DNA of 64,000 nucleotides, taken from Tichowtungia aerotolerans. GTDB taxonomy: Bacteria; Verrucomicrobiota; Kiritimatiellia; Kiritimatiellales; Tichowtungiaceae. Below, one piece after another: positions 27,384 to 35,080 of the stretch. Location of the stretch: contig NZ_CP047593.1 in the NCBI RefSeq assembly GCF_009905215.1, positions 2,918,900-2,982,899 of the forward strand, read 5' to 3'. A program made the position numbers and the translations under genes. Each line of letters begins with the position of its first letter. Positions within the stretch are counted from its first letter, which is position 1. A model generated the notes under the pieces. It made no database searches. It had not been told where the DNA came from and saw only the letters and a list, made by a program, of their open reading frames with translations.

Positions 27384-27765
27384 ATTTAAACCCGGACAAT
27401 CAGGCAACCCCGCAGGCAGCAAAAAAGGGCCGCGTAGCGGGCGCATGCTCGCTCTCGCAGAGCTCGACTCCATGCTTAAAGACGCTGGCGTTATGGAAAC
27501 GCTTCGTGACGGTCTCCAGAAATCGCTGGAGCGCGACCCCGTTTGGTTCTTCCGCCGCATTATCATGCCGCTGCTTCCCAAGGAAGCAACGCTCTCACTT
27601 GAAAACAACGGAGAGTTCAAATGGAAACTCCTCACCGATACCGCCCCCATCGAGGACAGCTCAGAATACATCTCTCAAAAGCGCGATTCCGCATTGTCTG
27701 TACCGGACGACGGTTCGGGAAAACCCTCTGCCTTGCCCGCGAAGTCGCCGAGCGCGGAGTCTTAG
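27379..27765 (+). CDS. Probable small terminase-like protein (DUF5681-type N-terminus)
   Basis: 128 aa. The start MKFKPGQSGNPAGSKKGPRSGR is the FKPGQSGNPAGRPKG signature found at the N-terminus of phage proteins next to terminases (DUF5681). A helical stretch and an acidic, disordered tail follow. Its position immediately ahead of the large terminase supports a DNA-recognition role in packaging. The last ~100-145 bases also encode the N-terminus of the large terminase in another frame. The ATG directly follows the GCCC/GGGC hairpin motif. Confidence 0.6.
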   Translation: MKFKPGQSGNPAGSKKGPRSGRMLALAELDSMLKDAGVMETLRDGLQKSLERDPVWFFRRIIMPLLPKEATLSLENNGEFKWKLLTDTAPIEDSSEYISQKRDSALSVPDDGSGKPSALPAKSPSAES

Positions 27766-28892
27766 AGCCCGGAGATTACGGATGGATCGCGCCGACTTAC
27801 AACGTTGCCGACCGTGGGCGTGAGGCATTTCAGGAAGCCTTTGAGCCGGAGTTTCTGCGCTTCAGCGGACGGACTCCGTCACGCTTGGAATTCACCAGCC
27901 CGAATGGAACCAGCCGGGTCTGGTTTCTTTCCGCCGACAACCCCGAAAATATTCGTGGTTACGGCTTCAAAGGCATTGTCGTCGATGAGGCGGCGGTGAT
28001 TCCGCCGGATGTTTGGACATACATTCTGCGTCCGACCATCGCCCAGACGTTGGGGTGGGCCGTGTTTATCTCCACGCCCAAAGGACGCAATTGGTTTTAC
28101 GATCTGTTCACCCGCGGTGAAGATCCGTATGAGCCGGATTATGAATCCTTCCGGTTCCCCAGCATCGACAATCCGTTTTTTCCTGTCTCGGAATGGGAGG
28201 ATGCCAAACGGACACTGCCCGCCGATGTGTTCCAGCAGGAATACGAAGCGCAGTTCCTGGAAGACAGTGCCGGAGTTTTCCGCAACGTATCGTCCTGTTT
28301 GTTTCCTCAGAGGGCTTTAACCCGCGAAGACCGCGCGGGGGCGGTGGTCATCGGATGCGATGTGGCCAAGCACACCGATTTTACCGTGCTCGTCGCCATG
28401 AATCAGCGCACTGGGCGCTGCTTCGACATGGAACGCTTTAATCAGCTCGATTGGCCGATCCAGAAAGACCGCATCCTTGAGTTCGCCCGCAAATGGCGCG
28501 GGCGCATCATTCTGGATGCAACCGGCGCCGGCGATCCGATCTACGACGATCTGGCACGGCGGTATTCCAACATCGAACCGTTCAAGTTTACCGCTCAGTC
28601 CAAAGTGGAGCTGGTTCAGCGGCTGATTGTCGCCGTCGAACAGCAGAAGGTGAGCTGGCCGGAAGAGTGGCAGGTCTTAACGAACGAAATGCAGCGCTAC
28701 GAATACGAAATCTCTGCCCGCGGCCGATTGAGCTACAATGCCCCGAGCGGCTTCCACGATGATTGCGTCATGGCGCTCGCTCTCGCCAATCACCGCCGAT
28801 GGGAAACCCAGTCCGTCGGGCCGATGATCCCGCTTGCTCCGAAAGGACGCTTTTCACCGTTCGCCCGGCGGCCGCGCATACTGCCCGGCTGA
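27621..28892 (+). CDS. Terminase large subunit
   Basis: The packaging motor and nuclease, up to 423 aa. The ATPase half has Walker A CTGRRFGKT (about 27-35), Walker B GIVVDEAA (about 116-123) and the coupling region FISTPKGRNW (about 147-156). The nuclease half has VIGCDVAKHTDF (about 240-251), ILDATGAGDP (about 296-305) and FHDDCVMALAL (about 379-389), the three acidic RNase-H-like motifs. Walker A begins only ~78 nt after ATG 27621, before the upstream gene ends at 27765, so a real two-frame overlap of at least ~65 nt exists and up to 145 nt if this ATG is used. It moves DNA into the procapsid through the DUF935-type portal encoded next. Confidence 0.88.
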   Translation: METPHRYRPHRGQLRIHLSKARFRIVCTGRRFGKTLCLAREVAERGVLEPGDYGWIAPTYNVADRGREAFQEAFEPEFLRFSGRTPSRLEFTSPNGTSRVWFLSADNPENIRGYGFKGIVVDEAAVIPPDVWTYILRPTIAQTLGWAVFISTPKGRNWFYDLFTRGEDPYEPDYESFRFPSIDNPFFPVSEWEDAKRTLPADVFQQEYEAQFLEDSAGVFRNVSSCLFPQRALTREDRAGAVVIGCDVAKHTDFTVLVAMNQRTGRCFDMERFNQLDWPIQKDRILEFARKWRGRIILDATGAGDPIYDDLARRYSNIEPFKFTAQSKVELVQRLIVAVEQQKVSWPEEWQVLTNEMQRYEYEISARGRLSYNAPSGFHDDCVMALALANHRRWETQSVGPMIPLAPKGRFSPFARRPRILPG

Positions 28893-28917
28893 TTTGATTT
28901 TTGCCTTTATGGCACAA
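28892..28917 (+). promoter_or_regulatory. Hairpin-start motif, copy 2
   Basis: ATTTGATTTTTGCC, TTTAT, GGCAC: the same element as at 27357, here between terminase and portal. A TTG inside it would add 11 codons to the portal protein, but ATG 28934 is preferred. Confidence 0.5.
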
Positions 28918-28933
28918 ACAAAGTGAGAATTTT

Positions 28934-30082
28934 ATGCGTTATCTCTGTTCCACAAAAGACCATGGCTATCGAGACTCAACCAATCCGCTGCGCGGACTGA
29001 ACATGCAGCGGCTTGTCGCCTTGCAGGAGTCCGGCGAGCGCGGCGAGTACGCCGATCTTCAATGGTTCTACTACTACATGGAACGCTCGGATGCGATGAT
29101 CCATTCGGTAATTCAGCGGCGGCGGGCCGCGCTGCTCGCTCTCGACTGGGATGTGCGCGTTGTTTCGCAGGAAGACGACAACCCGCTCGCTCAGGAGCAG
29201 GCCGATTTCCTGCGCATGGTTTACGATAACATCGACAATTTCCGAGAAGCGGTTTCCTTTCTTTTTACCGGCTTCTTCCGTGGCTTTGCCCATCTCGAAA
29301 AACACTGGAGCCCCGGCGGGCTGATCGAACGCCTTGAGCCGGTCGAACAGTGGTTCTGGGTGCGTGACGGCCTGTTCGGCGATTGGGAATACAACGATGG
29401 TGCCATTTCGGGGCATCGGAGGGGAGTAACTATTGAAGATTATAACTTCATTGTCTTGGAATCGCCTGCGCTCGACCGAATTTTGAGCGTTCTCTACCTG
29501 CGCAAGAATCTATCCCAGACGGATTGGGATGCATTTCTGTCGGTCTATGGCATCCCGTCCATCTTTCTGGTTGGTCCGCCCAATGCCGATGAAACGAAAC
29601 AGAAGGAATATCAGGCTGTTGCTGAGCAGATTCTTTCCAACGGGCGCGGATTCCTACCGCACGACAGCGACATCAAGTTTGTGACCGGCGGCGGAGAAAA
29701 GCCGCCGTTCCAACAGCTGATTAAATATCTTGATGAGCAGATTACCATTGCCGCTACCGGCGGACTGCTGACCATGCTGGCCCAACCCGGCAGTGGAACG
29801 CTCGCCGGAAGTGCGCATCAGAACAGCTTTCATCAGATTGCAAAATCGGATGCGGTTTCGCTGGCTGGGGTGCTCCAAAACGCTATTGACGTCCCGCTGC
29901 TTGCCGAGTTTTTTCCCGGACAGCCGCCGCTGGCCTACTTTGAATTTTCACCCGGCCTCAACGAGGAATCCCGTCAGCTCGTTGAAGATGCCGTCCAGCT
30001 TAAATCCGCCGGGCTCGATGTAGATCCCGCCGAACTATCCGAAAAGACCGGCTACACCCTTACGGAAAAACAGTCTGTTTGA
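28934..30082 (+). CDS. Phage portal protein (DUF935, Mu gp29-like)
   Basis: A 382-aa portal subunit forming the dodecameric DNA gate at the capsid vertex. Typical of DUF935: NPLRGLNMQRLVAL near the start, RSDAMIHSVIQRRRAALLALDWDV (about 50-73), WGGL/LEPVEQWFWV region, and LSQTDWDAFLSVYGIPSIFLVGPP (about 193-216), followed by the AQPGSGTLAGSAHQNSF stretch. ATG 28934 is chosen over TTG 28901; neither has a strong ribosome site. It pairs with a Mu-type protease/scaffold downstream, so the head module is Mu-like although no Mu-like tail genes follow. Confidence 0.85.
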   Translation: MRYLCSTKDHGYRDSTNPLRGLNMQRLVALQESGERGEYADLQWFYYYMERSDAMIHSVIQRRRAALLALDWDVRVVSQEDDNPLAQEQADFLRMVYDNIDNFREAVSFLFTGFFRGFAHLEKHWSPGGLIERLEPVEQWFWVRDGLFGDWEYNDGAISGHRRGVTIEDYNFIVLESPALDRILSVLYLRKNLSQTDWDAFLSVYGIPSIFLVGPPNADETKQKEYQAVAEQILSNGRGFLPHDSDIKFVTGGGEKPPFQQLIKYLDEQITIAATGGLLTMLAQPGSGTLAGSAHQNSFHQIAKSDAVSLAGVLQNAIDVPLLAEFFPGQPPLAYFEFSPGLNEESRQLVEDAVQLKSAGLDVDPAELSEKTGYTLTEKQSV

Positions 30083-30103
30083 TTTTTGCCCATAGGGCAT
30101 GAA
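30077..30103 (+). promoter_or_regulatory. Hairpin-start motif, copy 3
   Basis: GTTTGATTTTTGCCC, ATA, GGGC, ATG with the start codon of the protease gene (30099) abutting the stem, as at 27357. Confidence 0.6.
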
Positions 30104-31145
30104 TTTAATTTTGAACCGCAATTTCGAACTTCCTGAGGACGGATGGTATCAGCTCGCCCCGCTGGGCGAGTTTCCCCATGCTGCCGCCGGAGTCACCCAG
30201 ATCATTGACGAGGCCGCCTGTAACCGAATGGTGACAGCGTTTGAGACAATCAAAAACGCTTCCGATAATTTCCCCGGCCTCCTGATCGACTTCGATCATT
30301 TCTCCCTCGATGCCGCCAAGCATTCCGAAGCCGCAGGCTGGATTACTGATTTAAAATTGATTCCGAACGGAGGAGGGCTGTTCGCCCAGATTCGTTGGAG
30401 CGATACCGGCGAAGCCGCCGTCAAGGGCGGGCGCTATCGCTTCCTCTCTCCGGTCTGGGCGAAATCTGATTGCGAAGACCTTGGAAATGATCGCCTGCGT
30501 CCGGTGTGCCTTTTGAATGCGGCCGTCACCAATGACCCCAATTTAAAGGGCATTTTGCCTCTTTCGAACCGAAACCCCGCCGAGCCGTTTGATTTTTCGG
30601 CTTTAGGCAAAATTCAAAAGGAGAAACCCATGCAACCTGTCATTGATGCTTTGCTCAACAAACTGAATCTGCCTGCCGACACCGCCGAGGCCGATCTGAT
30701 CGCCGCCATTGAAAATATGGCAACGGCGGACGAAGCTGCCGTGCTAACCAACCGGGCGGAAACCGCTGAGACTTCGCTTGCCGATCTGCAGACCGCCCAG
30801 CTCGAAGCAGACGCCGATGCCTTCTGCGAAGACAACGCCGATCTGATCGAAAACCGTGATGAAGTCCGCGCCCGGTTTATTGAAAACCGCGAACTGACCG
30901 AGGCGGTATTCAAAAACCTCAAGGCTCCGGCAGAACCCGCACCCCCGGCTCCTGCCGTACCGGCAGCTCGTCCGCAGCCGCTGCATAACCGTGATTCGAA
31001 AGTCGCGGCAACCCGGAATCGTGATGCTGTCGCCAACGAATCCAACGCGGTAAAAATCCGTAACCGTGCTGCCGAGATCATGAAGACGGAAAGTGTCGCT
31101 TACACAGAAGCCTTCCGTCGCGCCGAACAGGAACTCGCTGATTAA
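30099..31145 (+). CDS. Head maturation protease with fused scaffold (Mu gpI-like)
   Basis: 348 aa. The N-terminal ~170 residues are a Mu-type protease (LPEDGWYQLAPLGEFPH, then FPGLLIDFDHFSLDAAKHSEAAGWI near 68-92 and GRYRFLSPVWAK near 121-132). The C-terminal half is a helical, acidic, Ala/Glu-rich coiled-coil scaffold (TADEAAVLTNRAETAETSLADLQ). In Mu, gene Z (scaffold) is nested in-frame inside gene I, and the same layout is visible here: an internal ATG at 30630 with AAGGAG. Cleavage of the scaffold and capsid by this protease would mature the head. Confidence 0.78.
   Translation: MNLILNRNFELPEDGWYQLAPLGEFPHAAAGVTQIIDEAACNRMVTAFETIKNASDNFPGLLIDFDHFSLDAAKHSEAAGWITDLKLIPNGGGLFAQIRWSDTGEAAVKGGRYRFLSPVWAKSDCEDLGNDRLRPVCLLNAAVTNDPNLKGILPLSNRNPAEPFDFSALGKIQKEKPMQPVIDALLNKLNLPADTAEADLIAAIENMATADEAAVLTNRAETAETSLADLQTAQLEADADAFCEDNADLIENRDEVRARFIENRELTEAVFKNLKAPAEPAPPAPAVPAARPQPLHNRDSKVAATRNRDAVANESNAVKIRNRAAEIMKTESVAYTEAFRRAEQELAD
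30587..30620 (+). promoter_or_regulatory. Hairpin-start motif, altered copy 4, inside the protease gene
   Basis: CCGTTTGATTTTTCGGC followed by TTTAGGCAAAATTC lies in-frame just before the nested scaffold start at 30630. The GTTTGATTTTT part matches the other copies, but the hairpin arms differ. Confidence 0.45.
30630..31145 (+). CDS. Nested scaffold protein (in-frame internal start)
   Basis: ATG 30630 (codon 178 of the protease frame) is preceded by AAAAGGAGAAACCC, the best ribosome site in the head module. It would give a 171-aa scaffold consisting of the coiled-coil part only. This matches the arrangement in Mu (I/Z) and lambda (C/Nu3). The expression of a separate product is inferred. Confidence 0.6.
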   Translation: MQPVIDALLNKLNLPADTAEADLIAAIENMATADEAAVLTNRAETAETSLADLQTAQLEADADAFCEDNADLIENRDEVRARFIENRELTEAVFKNLKAPAEPAPPAPAVPAARPQPLHNRDSKVAATRNRDAVANESNAVKIRNRAAEIMKTESVAYTEAFRRAEQELAD

Positions 31146-31201
31146 CCCAACTCTGAACTCATAACTGTTAACCAATAACTCTCGACTGAAAGGAGAGCAC
31201 C

Positions 31202-31624
31202 ATGTCCCAGTCCAACGTCAAATTTGGTCCCGTCCCGTTCAATTGCGGCGAAGACCTCACCGCCGCTGCCGATCACTTAGCAGTTCTCAGTCACGATACC
31301 GGAACCCCGCAGATGCTTCTGCCGGATTCTCTGACCGCGCTTGCGCTTTACCTCGTGCTTGAAGGTGCCGCCATCGGTGCAACCGGCTACTTCCTTCCTA
31401 TCACGGGTGCCGCCAACGTACGGCTGCCGCTCATCGGGACCTGCAACCCGGGCGATACCCTCGTGCTTGCCGATCCGACAGTCGAAGGACAGCCCGGCAA
31501 AGTGATTGTCCTCCCCGAGGATGCCGGAACCTACCGTGTCGTAGCCATCGCCGAAGAGGCTGGCATCGACACCCAGCTCGTACTCGCCCGTCCCGCCAAC
31601 CTCGGAACCATCACCGTTGCCTAA
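31202..31624 (+). CDS. Small virion protein, probable capsid decoration protein
   Basis: A 140-aa, beta-rich, mildly acidic protein (NVKFGPVPFNCGEDLTAAADHLAVL…, ATGYFLPITGAANVRLPLIG…). AAAGGAGAG lies before the ATG. Its place between protease/scaffold and major capsid is where decoration (lambda gpD-like or DUF2190-like) proteins are encoded. I do not recognise the family directly. The preceding 55-bp gap contains an AACTCATAACTGTTAACC-type spacer also seen before the gene at 20456. Confidence 0.55.
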   Translation: MSQSNVKFGPVPFNCGEDLTAAADHLAVLSHDTGTPQMLLPDSLTALALYLVLEGAAIGATGYFLPITGAANVRLPLIGTCNPGDTLVLADPTVEGQPGKVIVLPEDAGTYRVVAIAEEAGIDTQLVLARPANLGTITVA

Positions 31625-31652
31625 CCAGCATTTCTAACTAAAGGAGAGCCCC

Positions 31653-32594
31653 ATGTCCCGTTTATCTACTATCAGCTCCAGCCCGATGCTCCGCCAGTTC
31701 GCGCAGGGTGCCGCTCAAAGCGCCATCATGCCCGTGGCGGACTTCATCGCCCCGACCATCGAAGTGCCGACTTCGACCGGACGATTCAAAAAGTACACCG
31801 AAAAACACCGTTTCCATATTCCGAAGACTCTTCGGACGCTTGGAGGCCGGGCGTCCGAACTGCGCTTTGAAGTGTCCGACCAGACCTTCAACTGCGAACC
31901 GCACGCCCTCGATTATCCGGTCGATAATCTCGAGCAGCTTGAAGCTGAAGGGCTCGAAAACATGCTCCGTGAAGGAGCGGTCGCTGTAGCTGAAGTTGCT
32001 GCGCTCGCACACGAAAAAACAGTCATTGATCTTGCCGTCGAATCTATTGGCCCCGGTGCTGATGCAACCTGGAATGATGCCGCCGACCCGGTTGCCGATA
32101 TTGATGACTCCATCCTCGACGTCATCAAAGCCTGCAAATACGGCTCGCTGATGAACATTGGTGTCCTGTTCGGTGCGTCTGCATGGAACGTGTTCAAAAA
32201 TCAAGCTAAAGTCCGCGGGCGTTTTGTCGTCGGCAGCGGTGCCCGCAGTGGGGTGGGGCTGGCTGTGCCGACCCAGTCCAACGCCGGTGAACTGTTCATC
32301 GGTTCGCCCGAAGTGCGCACCAGCTACATGGTGTTCGACGATGCGCCCGAAGGCGTCGATGAGGATGTTCAATTCCTGCTCGATTCCGTCGTGCTTGTCT
32401 TCGCCCGCAAAGCGCAGCCGACCCGCCGCGATCCGTCCTTCATGAAGACCTTCCGTCTCATGAACCGCTTCATGGTTCCCGGCTCCTACCAGCGCGACGA
32501 TGGCCGCGTCGAAGTCGCCAAGTTCGACTGGTCCGAAGACGTTCAGGTCTCCAATTCCAGCGCGGCCAAACGCATCAACGTCTCCGCCGCCTAA
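31653..32594 (+). CDS. Major capsid protein
   Basis: A 313-aa shell protein of presumed HK97 fold. It has SSPMLRQFAQGAAQSAIMPVADFIAPTIEVP at the start, RFEVSDQTFNCEPHALDYPVD (about 70-90; the conserved E-loop-like segment of Mu-type capsids), the long helix VAEVAALAHEKTVIDLAVES, and a C-terminal P-domain-like end. AAAGGAGAG precedes the ATG. Position after protease/scaffold and decoration protein is standard. There is no N-terminal delta domain to speak of, in line with the separate scaffold. Confidence 0.78.
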   Translation: MSRLSTISSSPMLRQFAQGAAQSAIMPVADFIAPTIEVPTSTGRFKKYTEKHRFHIPKTLRTLGGRASELRFEVSDQTFNCEPHALDYPVDNLEQLEAEGLENMLREGAVAVAEVAALAHEKTVIDLAVESIGPGADATWNDAADPVADIDDSILDVIKACKYGSLMNIGVLFGASAWNVFKNQAKVRGRFVVGSGARSGVGLAVPTQSNAGELFIGSPEVRTSYMVFDDAPEGVDEDVQFLLDSVVLVFARKAQPTRRDPSFMKTFRLMNRFMVPGSYQRDDGRVEVAKFDWSEDVQVSNSSAAKRINVSAA

Positions 32595-32620
32595 CCTGTG
32601 GGTTGCCGCCCGTTTCCTTT

Positions 32621-32645
32621 GTAGGTGCGGGCGGTGACCGCGCCC
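32621..32645. repeat. Dispersed miniature hairpin repeat
   Basis: GTAGGTGCGGGCGGTGACC then GCGCCC is a further member of the GTRGG hairpin family, in the 98-bp gap after the capsid gene. Confidence 0.45.
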
Positions 32646-32649
32646 TTCG

Positions 32650-32687
32650 TTTTTAACGATTTAAACCTTCAACGATTTTAACGGTAA
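32650..32687 (+). repeat. Intergenic TTTAACG repeat, copy 2
   Basis: TTTTTAACGATTTAAACC, TTCAACGATTTTAACGG just upstream of ATG 32693, matching 22418-22450 and 35081-35116. Confidence 0.5.
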
Positions 32688-32692
32688 AACCC

Positions 32693-33094
32693 ATGTGGAA
32701 AGAACTCACAGTCTCATACATCGAATCGATCATGAACCCGACGGTTTATGCGTCCTATCAGGCGTGGCTCTCGGATAATCCGGGGAAAGCCGGGCGGCTG
32801 GCTGACATCATCAGCATGACCACGACCGAGTATCGCAGCGCGATGGAAGCCAATGCGTTGCCGGTTCCCGACACGTCGGCTTCGGCGGTTCATGAGTCGT
32901 GCGTGCGCCATGCGCAGACCACGATTCTATTTGAGCTGAAAAAGGAAATCGGTCTGACGCTTTCCGAGGCGGAAAACGCTGCCGCCATCCGAGCCGATGT
33001 ATTCCTTCGTGCCGTCTGGATGGGCTCGATCCCGATAATTATTTCGTCCCAGCCGTCACCGTCTTACGCCTCCCTTGAAGATATCCCCGAATAA
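32693..33094 (+). CDS. Phage structural-region protein, unknown
   Basis: A 133-aa mostly helical protein (YIESIMNPTVYASYQAWLSDNPGKAGRLADIISMTTTEYRSAM…) right after the capsid gene, where head-completion or connector proteins are encoded. A helical adaptor of the gp6/gp16 type is plausible from position and fold impression; I do not recognise the family. Confidence 0.5.
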   Translation: MWKELTVSYIESIMNPTVYASYQAWLSDNPGKAGRLADIISMTTTEYRSAMEANALPVPDTSASAVHESCVRHAQTTILFELKKEIGLTLSEAENAAAIRADVFLRAVWMGSIPIIISSQPSPSYASLEDIPE

Positions 33095-33106
33095 AGGAGT
33101 CCATCA

Positions 33107-33424
33107 ATGCAAACGATCTTTGGCATGAGCAGCCTTCACTCTCTGGACAGCGGCACGGTCTCCGTCACCAACACGCAGAAACATGCGTCCTGGGTTCCGG
33201 TTGCCGTTTTGTTCCGCTTTGAGTCTTCAGTCTCAGGAACCGTGACCGTCACCCGCGAAACCGGAGGCACGAGCTTTCAGCTCGCCACCGTCGATCTGTC
33301 CGGCAACCAGACTGCAGTCTGGATTCCCGATGTGGCCTATCCCTTCAACTTAAATGACGTACTGACCGTCACATCAACTGCCACCAACGGCACCGTCGAA
33401 ATCATTCGAAAGGCCGCACAATGA
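33107..33424 (+). CDS. Small beta-rich phage protein, unknown
   Basis: 105 aa, Ser/Thr/Val-rich with alternating beta pattern (SGTVTVTRETGGTSFQLATVDLSG…). AAGGAG precedes the ATG and the stop overlaps the next start (ATGA). It looks like an immunoglobulin-like or fibre-type beta-sandwich. No family recognised. Confidence 0.5.
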   Translation: MQTIFGMSSLHSLDSGTVSVTNTQKHASWVPVAVLFRFESSVSGTVTVTRETGGTSFQLATVDLSGNQTAVWIPDVAYPFNLNDVLTVTSTATNGTVEIIRKAAQ

Positions 33425-33984
33425 GTAATTCATGGATTCTAGACGGCCAAAAGGCTGAGCCTGAAGCAGGCGGCGCAGGAAACGAACTGCTTGTCGAGTT
33501 GAAACTTAACAGCAGTGGAGGCTCTACGTTTCTTTTCGGGACGCATCATACCAAAATTGGATGCGGCCAGTTTACACCGATAGAAGTTTTTGACCCCGAA
33601 AACTGCTGGGCATCCGATGCATTTACCGCTCCGAGTGACGGCGTGTATGAGTTCGTTGTTGAAGGAGTTCATTTAGAACCGATTTGTTCGACTATGGTCA
33701 TCGCGGTTTACCCGTTTGGCTTCGGCGTGCTGATTAACGACACCTTTATATACTATTCAAAATTTCCTAAAGACGACGGAACCAGTATTCCCGGGCAAAA
33801 TTCCCATCCCGACTCTCGTGCTAAACAGTTCCGTATTCAGCTCGAATTGACTGCGGGTGATACATGCAAGCTGGTCTCTCTTGCGGACTGGATTCCCTTT
33901 CATTCTTTGCATCCCTCCTACACAGATGCTCATGCGGGGCCGGCAAGCAGCAAAATCAGGATTTACAAATGCGCACTGTCTTAA
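33421..33984 (+). CDS. Phage protein with C1q/TNF-like beta-sandwich character
   Basis: A 187-aa protein. About residues 27-187 include FTPIEVFDPENCWASDAFTAPSDGVYEFVVEGV and a C-terminal KIRIYKCAL strand. The phrase FTAPSDGVYEF is typical of C1q-like jelly rolls (FTAPxxGxYxF), which form trimers and occur in some phage host-binding proteins. This is the best candidate for a receptor-binding or capsid-fibre protein in an element that otherwise lacks tail genes. It is translationally coupled to the gene before (ATGA) and overlaps the sulfotransferase by 16 nt. Confidence 0.5.
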   Translation: MSNSWILDGQKAEPEAGGAGNELLVELKLNSSGGSTFLFGTHHTKIGCGQFTPIEVFDPENCWASDAFTAPSDGVYEFVVEGVHLEPICSTMVIAVYPFGFGVLINDTFIYYSKFPKDDGTSIPGQNSHPDSRAKQFRIQLELTAGDTCKLVSLADWIPFHSLHPSYTDAHAGPASSKIRIYKCALS

Positions 33985-34601
33985 ACCAGAGAGACAGGGC
34001 TGCGGAAAAAGAATTTATTTCCCGTCTTTGTGTCATCGGATCGTTTCCGCGTTCCGGCTCCCATTGGACGCGCCGGATGATCGGGGAAATCATTTCCCTG
34101 CGCACCGGAATCCCCGCCACGTTCGGACATTCTTTAAACAAGCTGGCCGGATTTACCCAAATGGTGAACGCGGGCAACTGGAAGTATCATAAAGAGCCGA
34201 TCATCTGGGCGGCGCACGATCTGCGGGTTGCCCCCGCGCATTGGAAAATTTATCTGCGCCGGGATTTTGAAGAAGTATTCCGCTCCACACAAAAGGCAGA
34301 AAAGGAAATGCCCGATTGCTGGTGGGGCGGCAGCCGCGAGGAATGCTTCAGAAAATGGAAGCACCACAACGAGGTCGGATGTTCGCGCGCGAAGCTCGTC
34401 ATTGATTACAACATGACCCTCACCAACCCCGAAACGACGATCCGCGCAATCTGCGAGGTGCTGGAAATGAACCCGACCGATGAAGAAGTCGCTCGCGCCC
34501 TGTTTGCAGGCCGCCGCGAAAACATGCTCAAAGAGCAGGGGCAGGCCGCCGGAGTAATGTGGTCGATGGTGAATAGAGAGGATGCGTATGAAAATTGTTG
34601 A
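33969..34601 (+). CDS. Phage-encoded sulfotransferase-domain protein
   Basis: 210 aa from ATG 33969. IGSFPRSGSHWTRRMIGEI (about 23-41) is the 5'-phosphosulfate-binding loop of PAPS-dependent sulfotransferases (SFPRSGTTWL-type). KIYLRRDFEEVFRSTQKAEKE (about 93-113) corresponds to the 3'-phosphate motif (YVxRNPKDVxxS-like), with LVIDYNMTL and an ICEVLEM helix behind. It should transfer sulfate from PAPS to a hydroxyl; the acceptor is unknown (sugar of the host surface or a virion protein). The earlier in-frame start at 33864 would overlap the previous gene by 120 nt and adds no domain. No signal peptide. Confidence 0.68.
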   Translation: MRTVLNQRDRAAEKEFISRLCVIGSFPRSGSHWTRRMIGEIISLRTGIPATFGHSLNKLAGFTQMVNAGNWKYHKEPIIWAAHDLRVAPAHWKIYLRRDFEEVFRSTQKAEKEMPDCWWGGSREECFRKWKHHNEVGCSRAKLVIDYNMTLTNPETTIRAICEVLEMNPTDEEVARALFAGRRENMLKEQGQAAGVMWSMVNREDAYENC

Positions 34602-35076
34602 AACAGGATTTGGAAAATGGAAGAAGGACGGGCAGTTCTACAAGCTCGCGCCGTCTGCCGGACAGACGATTGCAGCGATGAAGGCCGAAGCCGAGGCCGC
34701 GGGCTATACGTTGGTTGCGCCGTCTGTTTTGGAAAAGGCGGCCATGTTCAAAAAACGTGAGATAGCCTCCGCGCGTTATGAAGCCGAGTTTTCGGGCTTT
34801 ACCGAACCCAATAGCGGTCTGTTTGTGCGCACCGACGAGCGCACCCGCTCCTTGCTGACCGCCGCCAAGCTGCGGGCACAGGCCAACGCCGCGTATCTCG
34901 TGGAAAACTGGAAAACTGCGGATGGCACCTTTATCACGCTTGATGCGCCGACCATCATCGCGCTTGAAAGTGCCGTGCACGATTTCATTGAAGCTCAATT
35001 TGCCAAAGAAGCGGATCTTGTCGCCCGGATCAATGCCGTCAGCACCATCGAAGAGGTCGCCGCAATCCAATGGTAA
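34588..35076 (+). CDS. DUF4376-like phage protein (fibre-associated)
   Basis: 162 aa. The C-terminal ~110 residues (REIASARYEAEFSGFTEPNSGLFVRTDERTRSLLTAAKLRA…, FITLDAPTIIALESAVHDFIEAQFAKEADL) match the pattern of DUF4376, found in phage tail-fibre assembly or fibre-proximal proteins. ATG 34588 is preferred over 34582 because GAGAGG then has proper spacing. The first ~20 codons overlap the end of the sulfotransferase gene. Confidence 0.6.
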   Translation: MKIVETGFGKWKKDGQFYKLAPSAGQTIAAMKAEAEAAGYTLVAPSVLEKAAMFKKREIASARYEAEFSGFTEPNSGLFVRTDERTRSLLTAAKLRAQANAAYLVENWKTADGTFITLDAPTIIALESAVHDFIEAQFAKEADLVARINAVSTIEEVAAIQW

Positions 35077-35080
35077 TCAA

